Positions 28,935-38,877 are shown, counted from the first letter of the stretch. The stretch: 64,000 nucleotides of DNA from Symbiodinium natans (GCA_905221605.1 CAJNDS010002148.1:1-64000), one strand, 5' to 3'. Numbers and translations are program-made. Notes: a model not told the origin generated them from the letters alone.

Positions 28935-29120
28935 GCGCAGTCATACATATACATATACATATACATATATACTTACATTTATATTCACACATGCATGCAG
29001 GCATGCATGCATGTATATGCATGTGTATGGGTATATGTTTGTGTAGTTTATGTAAATGTACATGTACATGTACATGAATTTGAATATGTATACGTATATG
29101 TATATGCGTATATACATAAC
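28935..29120. repeat. CATA/TGCA/TGTA microsatellite
   Basis: CATATA, TGCATGCA and TGTACATG runs with palindromic sub-blocks. The 60-100-codon frames here are translated repeat. Confidence 0.88.
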
Positions 29121-29177
29121 CACATAATGCATGAACATGCAGCCCTTACAGCCCACAGAGTTGGAGGCGCCAAGTAC

Positions 29178-29220
29178 CAAGGGCCGGGCGCATGCCGCCC
29201 ACGGTCTTGTCGAGAGACTC
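29178..29220 (-). CDS. Exon
   Basis: AGCCCCAG acceptor, ESLDKTVGGMRPAL, donor G|GTACTT leaving one base completed by 28403-28461. Confidence 0.78.
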
Positions 29221-29239
29221 CTGGGGCTTTTGTTTTTGT

Positions 29240-29820
29240 TCATGGGTTGAGGAAAATTGTGGGTTTAGGGCTTAGGACTTGAGGGGTTTCAGGAGTTTTT
29301 GCGGTTAAGGGGTTGAAGACAATTCTGGGTTCAGGGTTTAGGGTTTAAGGAGTTTTAGAACTTTATGGCATTGGGGGCTTAGGGGTTGGTGGTTTAGGAA
29401 GGCTTGAGGTGTTTTGCGAACTTTTGGCCTTAGGGCTTAGGGGTTTGGAAGTCAAGAGCGGGATTTGAGAGGTTAGGGCTTAACAGGGTTTAGGGGAGTT
29501 CAGAAATTAGTGGCTCAGGGATCTAGGTGAGGTTTGCGGGCGCTTACAGGAACCTAGGGTTTAGGGCTTTGGGGGTTTAGTAGGATTTTCAGGGATTTAA
29601 GAGTTTATGGTTTAGGGCTTGGAATTTACGGCTTGGGACCGGGGATTGCCTAGGCGCCGGATTCCTTGTGTGGTTTTGGGTTTTCGGGACTTTAGGATTT
29701 TAGGATATGAGGGTTTTAGAGTTCGGGCTTTGGATGTCTTGTGTTTAGTGCTTGAGGGCTTTTAGGAATGCAGGGTTGTAGGCTTTGGCTTTCTTGGGTT
29801 CAGGGATTTTGGGGTTTTGG
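29240..29820 (+). repeat. Diverged G-rich repeat, no gene
   Basis: 580 bp of decayed TTTAGGG-like sequence with units such as TTTCAGGAG. I see no splice-bounded frame. Confidence 0.7.
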
Positions 29821-29850
29821 GGCGACACCGAAGCCGCTGAACACCCCTAC

Positions 29851-29900
29851 AGGCACGTCTCCTGGATTTCGTCCAGCTTCGGTCTCAGCTTCTCCACCTC
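29851..29900 (-). CDS. Coiled-coil exon
   Basis: CTTGCAG acceptor, EVEKLRPKLDEIQETC, donor CT|GTAGGG. It joins 30978-31028 in phase 0; a GA donor after EIQ would keep phase 0 to 29178-29220. Confidence 0.75.
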
Positions 29901-29980
29901 CTGCAAGCGGAAGCCCCTTCCTCCTAAAAACCCTAAACTCCCCAAATGGCCTAATCCCTTGTACAATTATCCCTTGTCCC

Positions 29981-30060
29981 TTGTCAGTCCTTACTTGGGA
30001 TTATAATCGGGCGTACTAGAATCCCTATTAAGGATTGTTAGTATAAGGGGGAACATCCCA
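29981..30060. mobile_element. MITE family 1 copy
   Basis: CAGTCCTTACTTGGGATTA and its near complement, with an intact right end GTATAAGGGGGAACATCCC. The left terminus is lost. It is followed by a tandem duplication of about 45 bp (30061-30150). Confidence 0.82.
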
Positions 30061-30309
30061 ACTTAAACCCTCTAAACCCCTAAACAACCCTAAACTCAAA
30101 GGCAACTTAAACCCTCTAAACCCCTAAACAACCCTAAACTCAAAAGCAACCGCGAACTCCCCGAAACCCCAAAAGGCCCCATTATGGCCCTTAAAGAAAC
30201 TCCACAAAGCCACATAAACCAATCCCACAAACGGCCGCTTGAGGGCTAAGGGGGCGTGAGGTGGCTGGGCTGAGGGTTTGGCTTTCTGCTTAGGATCTAG
30301 AGTTTCAGC

Positions 30310-30515
30310 TTGGGGGTTTAGGGTTTAGGGTTTAGGGTTTAGGGTTTAGGGTTTAGGGTTTAGGGGTTTAGGGTTTAGGGTTTAGGGTTTAGGGTTTAGG
30401 GTTTAGGGTTTAGGGTTTAGGGTTTAGGGTTTAGGGTTTAGGGTTTAGGGGGTTTTGGGTTTTGGGTTTAGGGTTTAGGGTTTAGGGTTTAGGGTTAGGG
30501 TTCAGGGTTTAGGGT
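30310..30515 (+). repeat. TTTAGGG array
   Basis: About 28 near-perfect units. The following 30520-30970 is mixed unique and degenerate repeat; a hydrophobic frame near 30540-30590 (FFGLQPTRCILFLC) is too weak to call. Confidence 0.93.
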
Positions 30516-30977
30516 ACTTAGGGTACACAGAGGAAGAGAATGCACCGGGTGGGTTGCAGCCCAAAGAACTTCAGAACCCTAAACCCGCAACCCTAGGGTT
30601 TAGGTTTTAGGGCTTTAGGGGGCTTAGGGTTTCGGGTAGACCCCAAAGCCCGAAATGCGCACAAAACCCCGCCCACAAACCCCAAGCGCCTAAACCTTAA
30701 ACCGAAAACCCAACTAAAAAATCCTGAAGCTAAAGCCCAAAAGGGGCTTGGGGGGCTGGGGCTAGGGCTCAGCGTTAAATTTTGGGGTTTCGGTAGAGCT
30801 CAAGAGCTTACGGCTTCGAGATGTTAAGGCCCTAAACCCTAAACCCCGAAATCTACAAATTTCGGGGTTTTAAGGCAAATACAAGGGTCGACGCGTACCC
30901 TAAACCCTACATCCTAGATTTCGAGGCTTTAAGGCTTAGAATTTGAGGGTCGACTTGGAGAGGGCACGGTCCCCAAC

Positions 30978-31028
30978 CTTGGAGGCGTTGGCGTTGACCC
31001 GCGACTGCATGTCCAGGAAGCGCATCGC
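30978..31028 (-). CDS. Coiled-coil exon
   Basis: GATTCTCAG acceptor, AMRFLDMQSRVNANASK, donor AAG|GTTGGG; 51 nt, phase 0 both ends. The frame stays open beyond the donor (VGDRALSKSTLKF). Confidence 0.8.
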
Positions 31029-31139
31029 CTGAGAATCGCGACCGGCCTCCCCGAAACTTCGGGGTTTCTGAGGAACCGAACCCCCTGCAAAAAAAGGGAA
31101 TAATATAAGGGTTTCTGGGCTTTCCGGGCATTCTGAATT

Positions 31140-31560
31140 GAGATATTGAGTTCAGAGCTTCAAAGTTTAGAGTGTACGTAGGGTCTCTTGGCTAGTTTGG
31201 GTTCCCAGCAGCAGTGCAAGAATCTAAGAACATTCTCCCCAACAGTCCAAACCCTAAAGCTCTGAACCGCGCAGCCCTGAACTTTAAAGCCAAACCCTTC
31301 CCAAACCCTAAACCCCAAGCTCCCAACCCCAAACCCCCTCTTCGCCCCGAAATCTGGGGCTCCCAATTCCCAACAGAATCACTGATGCTTCCTCTCAGAA
31401 GCACTCCAAGGGACTGGTTTTGGGACTTTTGGGCTGCTTGGTGCGTTTGGACTTGTTTGTGGGTTTGGGGTTCTTGGTCTTTTGAGGTTTTCTGGTTTCA
31501 GGCTTAGCCATCACGAAATATCCGGCACCCAAAACTCGAAATCCACTGAAGGGCGGCCCT
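31140..31560. other. Low-repeat stretch without a clear exon
   Basis: Overlapping frames on both strands (for example minus ILALLLGTQTSQETL after TTCTTAG) are compatible with exons but none has two good splice sites. Confidence 0.4.
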
Positions 31561-31567
31561 CTCAGGC

Positions 31568-31618
31568 TTGCGCAGACTTCACAGAAGCCTGGACCTCGGC
31601 GGCCGCCTGCTCCGCGGC
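31568..31618 (-). CDS. Coiled-coil exon, Ala-rich
   Basis: CGTGCAG acceptor, AAEQAAAEVQASVKSAQ, GC donor (CAA|GCCTGA); phase 0 both ends, joining 30978-31028. The donor motif is the same as the one proposed at 23479. Confidence 0.78.
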
Positions 31619-32043
31619 CTGCACGGGTTTAGGGTGGGAGAATGGAAAGCTAAAGGTTGTTGCAAATGGGTTCCAATTTCCTTACAAGGTGTCTTCCTTA
31701 ATTCAACTATTCTGGAAGATTTGGGTACACCCCCAAAAGCCCCTAAAGTGTAAACTCTGCTAGGGACCCTTCGAAACCCTTAACCCTGCTCAACCTCTGA
31801 GCACTCGACCCTGTGGCCGCGGCCCTATATTGAAGCACACACCCTAGACCAGAACCGTCGGTTCTTCAACTTTATGAAGCCCCCTCAGATCTAAGCCCTA
31901 AACCCTATTCAACCATCAACTCTACTAAACCTGAAACTTTACACTTTGAACCCTAACCCTAAACCTCAAACCTTAATTCAAACCCTAAACACTCGGCTCC
32001 TAACTTCAAGGCCCCCTCACAGCCCAAACCCGAAAGCCGAAAC

Positions 32044-32087
32044 CCTGTCAAGGCCTTAAGCGCCTTCTGCGCATGGTCCTTGCTGTC
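32044..32087 (-). CDS. Helical exon
   Basis: TTTCTCAG acceptor, DSKDHAQKALKALT, donor GG|GTTTCG, or a GC donor after ALK that would join 31568-31618 in phase 0. Confidence 0.7.
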
Positions 32088-32109
32088 CTGAGAAAGGTTT
32101 GGAGGCTTG

Positions 32110-32550
32110 GTTCAGTGTTTAGGGTACAAGGCTTGGGGTTTGCGGGATCGTGGGGTTTTGGGGTTTAGGGATACTGGCTTGCGTTTTGAGGTCTGGGCGT
32201 TAAGGCTTACGTAGGGCCGAAGAGTCAGGCCTGGGTTCGAAGTTCATGGGCTCGAATCACATCGGGGGCGAATGAGCAGGTATCTCGTGTGCGTGCCGGG
32301 GCTCCGGGCCTTGGCCCGAAGACTATTTCAGACTTAGGGGATCAATAGTTCATGGGCTGGTGATAGCGGATTTAAGTTGGGCCGTCAGAGTTCACTCGAT
32401 CTTTGGCCTTAGATGCCAAAGATGTCCTTCGGTTGGCCGCGGGTAAACATGCCTGTCTGTACCCAAGCGTTGCAAAAGCCTCTCATGTATGGTCTACAGA
32501 GAAGATTAGCTGTGGCATGGCGAACCATATGCGACTGAACGCACGGCTGC
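32110..32550 (-). other. Sequence downstream of the HNH frame
   Basis: 440 bp of low-repeat DNA that may include the 3' untranslated part of the HNH gene. No splice-bounded frame or recognised RNA gene is seen. Confidence 0.4.
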
Positions 32551-32553
32551 TCA

Positions 32554-33759
32554 TCAGGAGTGGCCACGAGAAATCCCGTCGTCAGGCCAAAATGAACCCC
32601 AGATGTGCCTGACTTTGCTGCGTGACCACTGTGCAGTGCCGAACACCTCGTACCTGCTCTTGTTGCGACTTTGATCGGGGGTGTTGAACTCCTGTGCAAT
32701 CAGCACACAGTTGTCTCTGGTATATGTTGCAGAATTGTCCAGGCGCTCCAGCGACCACACCCAATCTGCAGGACCTCTTGCACAGTGAAGGGGCACCCCG
32801 GAATAGTAGCAGCGACCCTCCTGATCACTAAGCATGTTGAGCAAATCGGACAAGTCAAGCGAAAACGTCCCGCTCCAAACTCCTCTTAGGGCACGTTGAC
32901 GGGCCGAGCATAGCATACTATGCGCATGGCCTCGCAGAGTTCCTCGATAAGCTAAGTGCCACTGACTCTCGCACTCTTTGCACATACTTTGAAGACCAAC
33001 TGCGCCTTTTAGTCGTGGATAAAAACGATCTCTTGCCTTCCAGCTTCCGCAGCGTGTGCACAAGAAGTTGTCGTGTTCATCAGGCCCTCGGAACATCTTC
33101 CGTACAGGCCTTGGACGTGAACACATGGTAGCAGGAAGAAGGCTATGCTGCATCTGCGGCACTTGAGATCGAACACCCACAAGGGCCTCAACCTTATGCC
33201 TTGACCATTGAGCTGACCCTTTGCTGAGATCAAGCTGGGTGCCCTTTGTGACGGTGGAGTTGAATTCTTGAGCGATCAGGCAACAGTTTCCTTTAACGTA
33301 GCCCACACTGGTGTCAATCCTCTCTAGCGATATCCTCCAATGTGAGTTCGGCCTGAACATCTCCATTGGTACACCTGAATATGCACACAAACCACGCTGT
33401 TGCACAATCAAGTCAAGCAGATAGTTGTGGTCGATGGTCGACTGTCTCGCTTTCAGCATGTCCCGGTGTCGTGCTGTGCTGGTGAGCTTGCGGACACAAC
33501 CTCGCAGCGTTGATCTCCATGCATAATTGGCTTGGCTGCGATCCTTACCAAGCACCCGTTGCCGGAGAGCGGGGCCGCGCGCTTCGTCGACCAGTCGTTC
33601 CAGCTCCCTTAAATCAAGAGGACTGGGCAAGTCGTCTGTCACCAACGAGGTTGAGCTGAGATCGCTTGCAAATCCCTTCCCAACACATGAAGTCACAGCA
33701 CATCGAAGTGGACCAGTCAAGCGCAAGGATCCAAAAGCCTTTTTGCATGCCGTATCCAT
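32554..33759 (-). CDS. Intronless tandem-HNH endonuclease-like protein
   Basis: A 401-residue ATG frame (a TTG two codons upstream extends it). Numbering from that extended 403-residue frame, an HNH-like unit lies at about 110-170 (GLCAYSGVP, SLERIDTSVGY, NCCLIAQEFN) and a second at about 303-362 (GRCYYSGVP, SLERLDNSATY, NCVLIAQEFN), each ending near an AQWSRxKV stretch. Between them is a probable zinc site, CTRCGSWKARDRFY ... CKEC (236-265). HNH nucleases cut DNA through a metal-bound His; here the catalytic His is not obvious, so activity is uncertain. The gene is a single frame, unlike its micro-exon surroundings, and lies in the intron between 32044-32087 and 34005-34050. CTAGCTCAAG upstream (about 33793-33803) resembles the end of the dinoflagellate spliced leader (GGCTCAAG), which suggests retroposition of a trans-spliced mRNA. 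Confidence 0.85.
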   Translation of the reverse strand: MDTACKKAFGSLRLTGPLRCAVTSCVGKGFASDLSSTSLVTDDLPSPLDLRELERLVDEARGPALRQRVLGKDRSQANYAWRSTLRGCVRKLTSTARHRDMLKARQSTIDHNYLLDLIVQQRGLCAYSGVPMEMFRPNSHWRISLERIDTSVGYVKGNCCLIAQEFNSTVTKGTQLDLSKGSAQWSRHKVEALVGVRSQVPQMQHSLLPATMCSRPRPVRKMFRGPDEHDNFLCTRCGSWKARDRFYPRLKGAVGLQSMCKECESQWHLAYRGTLRGHAHSMLCSARQRALRGVWSGTFSLDLSDLLNMLSDQEGRCYYSGVPLHCARGPADWVWSLERLDNSATYTRDNCVLIAQEFNTPDQSRNKSRYEVFGTAQWSRSKVRHIWGSFWPDDGISRGHS

Positions 33760-34004
33760 ACTCAACCCGTCAGACAGGACACATGCGAGAACCGTCTTGA
33801 GCTAGGGAGTTGTTTTGAAATAGGGTTACCTCGGAGGCAGTTCATATTTACAATAGACCCTATACCCTAAACCCTCACTCCCCAAGGTTCAGAGATTCAG
33901 GGTCTAGGGGTTCGCAGGTCTCGGGTTGTGGTTTGTGACTTAGGTCTTAGTGAGGGTTTTGGACGAGGCTGTAGAGTCCAGGAGACTTAAGCACCACAAA
34001 ATAC

Positions 34005-34050
34005 GTATTTTCTGTCTGGCGATGCTGCGAGTTGCGAATCTCGTCCAGCC
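34005..34050 (-). CDS. Exon
   Basis: GTGACAG acceptor, two bases completing Gly from 34535-34622, then LDEIRNSQHRQTEN, donor AC|GTATTT. Two other frames are open, but this one matches phase and pattern. Confidence 0.62.
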
Positions 34051-34439
34051 CTGTCACACGTGCGCAAACCGCAAGCTAGCACCTCGACAAGATACAACCC
34101 AACCCTGACGCCTGAGCTCTAAAACCCGAGCCAGAAAATCCTGCTAAAAGAACAAAGACCTCAAAAAGCCTACTGAAAACAAAATACCAGAAGAAGAAAA
34201 GACATGAAACCTCCTCCGGACCTGTACAGGACCCCCAAAACCGTAAAAAGCCCTTGGTTAAGCTTCTTTCAACAAACTTCAACCCCGGAAGACCCCTCAT
34301 CATGGAAACCCAAAGCACTAAACCCTAAACCTTTCATCCTAATCCCTATGGAAGCCCTAAACCCTACACCCTGAACCCTAACCCTAAACCCTGAAGCCTG
34401 AACTCTGAACCCTAAACTCCGAAAACCTAACACCTAACC

Positions 34440-34530
34440 CTGACCCCTAAACCCTAAACCCTAAACCCTAAACCCTAAACCCTAAACCCTAAACCCTAAA
34501 CCCTAAACCCTAAACCCTAAACCCTAAACC
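34440..34530 (-). repeat. CCCTAAA array
   Basis: About 12 perfect CCCTAAA units on the left of exon 34535-34622, which has TTTAGGG on its right. Confidence 0.94.
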
Positions 34531-34534
34531 CAAC

Positions 34535-34622
34535 CTCTGAACAAGCCCCGCCCCGAAGCCTCGCCCTCCGGCACCGGCGAGTCGATGGCGGCCGAGAGCT
34601 CCTTGAGCTTCTGGAACTTCTC
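34535..34622 (-). CDS. Coiled-coil exon
   Basis: CCGAAG acceptor, EKFQKLKELSAAIDSP then VPEGEASGRGLFR, donor AGAG|GTTGGG; 88 nt. The last G is completed by 34005-34050. The acceptor and first 8 exon bases are duplicated at 34794-34809. Confidence 0.83.
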
Positions 34623-34630
34623 CTTCGGCG

Positions 34631-34810
34631 TTTAGGGTTTAGGGTTTGGGGTTTAGGGTTTAGGGTTTAGGGTTTAGGGTTTAGGGGTTTCGGGTTTAGG
34701 GTTTAGGGTTTAGGGTTTAGGGTTTAGGGTTTAGGGTTTGGGGTTTGGGGTTTGGGGTTTGGGGTTTAGGGCTTAGGGTTTAGGGTTTAGGGTAACTTCT
34801 CCTTCGGCGC
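34631..34810 (+). repeat. TTTAGGG/TTTGGGG array bounded by acceptor duplication
   Basis: About 22 units between the two 16-bp copies (34615-34630 and 34794-34809). Confidence 0.88.
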
Positions 34811-35064
34811 TCGCAGGGTTTAAGGTTTAGGGTTTGTAAGGTGAGGGTTCAGAGTCTATTTAGGGTTCGGGCTTAGGGTTTAGGCTTGGGGTTCAGGGTG
34901 GAAGGTTTTGGGCTTTAAGGGGTTTAGGACATGCGGCTTGGGGCATTTTAAGCGCTTCAGTTTAGGGAATAAGGGGCAAGGTCGCAACGGCGTGTAGGTT
35001 TTAGGTCTTGAGCTGCAGCTGAAAGTTCCTGCTAGGCAGCTTCGGCGTTCCAAGCTTACAAAGT

Positions 35065-35105
35065 AAAAAATGTATATGTGTATATATATATATATATCTA
35101 CCTAT
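35065..35105. repeat. TA microsatellite
   Basis: TGTATATGTGTATATATATATATA followed by AT-rich unique DNA to 35195. A weak frame near 35005-35025 (ELSAAAQD) lies to its left. Confidence 0.8.
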
Positions 35106-35212
35106 TTTTTATTTGTTCAGATTTACATACCGAATTGCAAGACTAGCAAACCACAAAAGCACATCTCTCGCTACTCTCGCTTAACCTCCCCTCAAACACC
35201 CCGAATTCTCAC

Positions 35213-35268
35213 CCTCCACCCCATGAGTTCTCCTCCACGGCGGCCACCTTTGACAGCTGCAGGGCACT
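35213..35268 (-). CDS. Exon
   Basis: AACCCAG acceptor, SALQLSKVAAVEENSWGG, consensus donor GG|GTGAGA. Confidence 0.78.
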
Positions 35269-35297
35269 CTGGGTTTGGGGTTTTTGGGGTTTGGGGT

Positions 35298-35388
35298 TTG
35301 GGGTTTAGGGTTTAGGGTTTAGGGTTTAGGGTTTAGGGTTTAGGGTTTAGGGTTTAGGGTTTAGGGTTTAGGGTTTAGGGTTTAGGGG
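35298..35388 (+). repeat. TTTAGGG array
   Basis: Thirteen near-perfect units. Confidence 0.94.
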
Positions 35389-35476
35389 ATGTTGGTTTCT
35401 AGGGTCAGGGATGCAGCGGTGGCGTGGCTTGGGGTGTGGGGTTTGGGGCTCAAGGTTTGGGTGTTTGGTGTCAAAC

Positions 35477-35551
35477 ACTACAAGGAGTCAGCATCTGTGC
35501 CTGAGCTAGGTGTTCTGCTTCCAACATGCCAGGGCACGAAACCCACAAGTC
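35477..35551 (-). CDS. Exon
   Basis: AGTCTCAG acceptor, DLWVSCPGMLEAEHLAQA then QMLTPCS, donor AGT|GTTTGA; 75 nt, phase 0 both ends. An earlier GC donor after HLAQ is possible. Confidence 0.72.
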
Positions 35552-35913
35552 CTGAGACTCTTCATACAAACCCCAAAAACGCATGAGGCCACCTCAGCCA
35601 AAAACCCTAAACCCTAAGGCCCCAAACCCTAAACCCTAAACCCTAAACCCTAAACCCCAAACCTAAACCCCAAACCCTAACCCCTAAACCCTAAGCTTGG
35701 CGGAGGATTGGAGCTCAGGCAGTCAGCTCGGGGACTCTACGGCCTATTTAGGGCTGTGAGTATTGTGTTTAGGGCGTTTTGGACTCTTTAGGCCTCCTCA
35801 GGATTCTTTTTTATCCTCTCAACCCTAAAACCCTAGGCTCTAGTCCCCTAAACCCTAGACCCTAAACCCAAGAATGTGAATCCGGAAACCCCGAAACCCC
35901 TGAGCCCCCTAAC

Positions 35914-36026
35914 CGCAGCAATGTCGCCTTGGACGCGCAGTCCTCGAGGCTTTTCTTGGCAGCTAGGCGGGACTCGACGGAGGCGGTGACTTTCTTGTAC
36001 TTGCCTCCGGCTCCAGGGGCTTGGGG
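35914..36026 (-). CDS. Coiled-coil exon with element-derived acceptor
   Basis: The frame PQAPGAGGKYKKVTASVE, then SRLAAKKSLEDCASKATL, starts directly after CCTCAAG, the terminus of MITE family 2 (36027-36138). An alternative acceptor GCCGGAG lies 22 nt further in. Donor CG|GTTAGG, or a GC donor after CASK that would join 35477-35551 in phase. Confidence 0.78.
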
Positions 36027-36138
36027 CTTGAGGTTCATGGGTAGTCATAAGTAGGGTGAAAGTATGGCAACTATACTGATAACGCTATTTAAGGGTACTT
36101 ATTATCCTACTTATAGCTACCCATGAACCTTCAAGTAG
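36027..36138. mobile_element. MITE family 2 copy abutting an exon
   Basis: CTTGAGGTTCATGGGTAG and CTACCCATGAACCTTCAAGTAG form the ends, with internal AAGTAGGGTGAAAGTA / TACTTATTATCCTACTT arms. Its left edge is the acceptor of exon 35914-36026 on the minus strand. Confidence 0.85.
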
Positions 36139-36139
36139 G

Positions 36140-36940
36140 GGTGCAGGGCCTAGAGCTTAGGGTTCAGGGTCTAGGGTCTAGGGTTTAGGATTGAAGGGAG
36201 CCATGATGTAGAGATGTCTTCATTAAGGATTGAGGGTTGGAGGCCCATCGAACCGGCCATATATGTGTCCAGGGTACCCAAGAATCACAGGGTGCTGAAA
36301 CCCTAAACCCTAAAGTCTCAAGCGGCCAAAGGGGTGTTGAGCAGAGGGTCTAGAGTCAACTGCTGGGTGCGTCCGAGGAGCCAATCTCGGTTGCGACCTG
36401 ACAGAAAGCATGCACTGGTCGCAGGGGTGAGAGAGGTTGTCGCTGAAGATTCAAGATTCAGGGCTTAACTTTGGTTTTTCGGGTGCCCTAAGGCATATAG
36501 GTCGTAAGGACTTGTAAGGAGTTAGGACTACAATCTAGGGCCCTCAAGATTAAGAGTTTCGGAGGCGGATGGGCCCTGCATTGAGGTTGTGGTCGTCCTT
36601 TCGCCCCAAAGCAATGAAACCCTTAATCCTCTGCAGTCATTTATCCATAGAACCCCAAACCCTGACCCCAAATTTGAATCCCTAAACCCATAAACCGTCA
36701 CCCACCTGAACTAGAAAAAACGCTAAGCCACAAAATCAAGGCATCCATAAGCCCCTCTTATCCCCCGAAGAAACCCAACCAACGACTAAGTCGTCGGAAT
36801 CCCTCGCAACCCTGAACCTTGAACCCTGAATCTTGAAGCCTAAATGCGGAACCTAAACCCAAACCCTAGCAGGCAGGGGGGGAGGGGAGCCCTCGCTGCT
36901 GGTCAGAGGTCCAATACACCGCCATGCCTGAACTGCAACC
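36140..36940. other. Diverged repeat and unique DNA
   Basis: 800 bp with few intact telomere units. A possible minus exon lies at 36398-36442 (CTTCAG acceptor, DNLSHPCDQCMLSV, donor CAG|GTCGCA), but two other frames are open there. Confidence 0.4.
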
Positions 36941-37069
36941 CCTCCAATGGAACAGTATCACAATATCACGATAACGGTTTCATTCGGCAAAGAAAGTAAA
37001 CGAAATGACAACAAGGACTCCCGAACACAAACCGCCTCCCCCATCCCCGCAACAAAACAAAGAAGGCAC

Positions 37070-37119
37070 CGAGGGCGAAGCTGTTCGCAGTCTTGCCTCG
37101 TACTTGATCAGCTCGCTGC
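37070..37119 (-). CDS. Helical exon
   Basis: AACCCAG acceptor, two bases then SELIKYEARLRTASPS, donor TCG|GTGCCT. Plus-strand 64-codon frames over it look like shadows. Confidence 0.68.
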
Positions 37120-37324
37120 CTGGGTTGGTTATAGGGTTTAGGGGATGCGGGCTTGGACCGTCTTTTTTAGGGTTTGGGTTCCCTCATAAGCCCCTTTAAA
37201 CCGAAAAGGGCGCCCTTGTTATTCCTAGGTTACTGGTCGGCATTTTTTGGTTCCTTACACTATGAGAAAGCCACGATAGCAGTGGATCGGACAATGGGCC
37301 CAATGATCTAAATCAACCCCTCAC

Positions 37325-37345
37325 CTCAGGGACGCTGAGGGCAGC
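37325..37345 (-). CDS. Micro-exon candidate
   Basis: CTTGAG acceptor, AALSVPE, donor GAG|GTGAGG (consensus). Its length makes this tentative. Confidence 0.33.
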
Positions 37346-37364
37346 CTCAAGGCTTGGCGTTGTT

Positions 37365-37545
37365 TAGGGTTTAGGGTTTAGGGTTTAGGGTTTAGGGTTT
37401 AGGGTTTAGGGTTTAGTTTAGGGTTTAAGGTTTAGTTTAGGGTTTAGGGTTTAGGGTTTAGGGTTTAGGGTTTAGGGTTTAGGGTTTAGGGTTTAGGGTT
37501 TAGGGTTTAGGGTTTAGGGTTTAGGGTTTAGGGTTTAGGGTTCAG
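37365..37545 (+). repeat. TTTAGGG array
   Basis: About 24 units with a pair of TTTAGTTTAGGG slips near 37417 and 37435. Confidence 0.94.
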
Positions 37546-37698
37546 CGCATTCAAGTTGCTTGAGGGTTTAGGGCAGGGCTTGGGGATGTGCGTTTTAGGG
37601 GCCGTTTTAAGGGCTTGGGCCCAAGGTCGCTTGCACCCAAGGAGGTGCAGCGGAAGGAATTGTCGCCGTCGAGCCAGCATGGTAATGGTGTCTTGCAG

Positions 37699-37771
37699 AA
37701 CAGCTGCTGAGGAACTTAAACGAGGTTACTGTAGTGTGGACATGCTGCAAAGATACGGTTCCCTGATTGCG
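37699..37771 (+). CDS. Plus-strand exon candidate
   Basis: TCTTGCAG acceptor, TAAEELKRGYCSVDMLQR then YGSLIA, donor GCG|GTCCCC on the plus strand. The frame is also open upstream to ATG (37679). No comparable minus-strand frame. Family not recognised. Confidence 0.45.
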
Positions 37772-38014
37772 GTCCCCGAATCCCTGAACCCTGAACCCTA
37801 AACGCCCTAGACATGAGGTTTCCTTTTCAACGCAACTCAGATTAAACTCTTTAGCACCCTCAACCCCATAAGCCCCCGAAACCCCCAGGCCCTGAATCTC
37901 GAAACTCCCTACCCAGGCCCTGAATCTCGAAACTCCCTAATCCTCCTAAACTCTAAACCCAAGCCACCTAAACACTACACTCTAAACCCTAAACCCTGAA
38001 CCTAAGCCCTCAGC

Positions 38015-38113
38015 CTCCTTGAGTTCTTCGGCCAAGGAGCTGATTTCAGTGGAGGCTTCTCGGCCCTTGGCTTCTATCTGCCTGGCGCGCGGCCGCGACT
38101 TGTTCATGGCATC
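38015..38113 (-). CDS. Coiled-coil exon
   Basis: GTATAG acceptor, DAMNKSRPRARQIEAKGR then EASTEISSLAEELKE, GC donor (GAG|GCTGAG); 99 nt, phase 0 both ends, joining 39175-39234 in phase. Confidence 0.8.
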
Positions 38114-38129
38114 CTATACTACCCCCAGG

Positions 38130-38395
38130 GTTTAGGGTTTAGGGTTTAGGGTTAGGGGTTAAGGGTTATTAGGGGTTAGGGGTTAGGGTTTAGGGTTTAG
38201 GGTTAGGGGTTAAGGGTTATTATTAGGGGTTAGGGGTTAGGGGTTAGGGGTTAGGGGTTAGGGGTTAGGGGTTAGGGGTTAGGGGTTAGGGGTTAGGGGT
38301 TAGGGGTAGGGGTAGGGGTTAGGGTTAGGTTTAGGGGTAGGGTTAGGGGTTAGGGGTTAGGGTTAGGGTTAGGGGTTAGGGTTAGGGTTGGGTAG
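38130..38395 (+). repeat. TTAGGGG array
   Basis: A 7-mer TTAGGGG array (38221-38310) with TAGGGG and TTAGGG variants, distinct from the TTTAGGG arrays on both sides. Confidence 0.93.
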
Positions 38396-38399
38396 GCCC

Positions 38400-38870
38400 T
38401 CGTCCTGAACCCTGCATCCCTTTTACCTGTGGAATGCTTCTCTGCGAACCCCTTCAAAAGAGGGGGCAACCCAGACCGGGGGCCTTAAAAGTTGTGTCCT
38501 ATGCAAATGGGGCTATGAGGGATGATGTCCATAGAGCAGTCCCATCATCCAATAAACCCAAAGTGCCGAAAAAACCCAAACCCCAAGTCACCCGAAGCCC
38601 TACACAACGTAAAAAGCCTAAACCCCCAAACCCGAACTCCCCGAGAACCTGATTCAATCATTATCAGTGTCTCCATTCAATGGTTTCGCCCCCAACCCCA
38701 CTCCCCGGCGGAAGGGAAGCTTGAAAGTGGTTGCTTTTGGGTTTCCTATGAATACTGGGAACTAAAGGAGTTTAGGGTGTCAGTGTTCTCTTGGCCTAGG
38801 CGCCCTAAGCGCCCAGGACACCCGGCCACCAGAAGCCCGGCAAAACGCCAGGACGGCCTGGCCTGCGTGA
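38400..38870. other. Repeat-poor block with two weak minus exons
   Basis: Minus candidates: 38427-38451 (TTGAAG acceptor, GFAEKHST, consensus donor CAG|GTAAAA) and 38822-38857 (GGCCAG acceptor, AVLAFCRASGGR, donor GTGTCC). A plus-strand frame of 126 codons (38522-38902) also covers the block, so strand is open. Confidence 0.4.
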
Positions 38871-38877
38871 TGGACCC

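Noticed and set aside
28693-29282. Frames rich in MHACMYIYV
   Set aside because: Translated TGCA/CATA microsatellite; only the short exon 29178-29220 inside has splice-bounded coding signal.
32220-32300. tRNA-like GGTTCGAA stretch
   Set aside because: I could not fold an acceptor stem, anticodon arm and T arm with correct spacing.
33790-33805. A functional spliced-leader RNA gene
   Set aside because: Only about 8-9 bases match the end of the dinoflagellate leader; no full leader, donor or Sm-like site follows.
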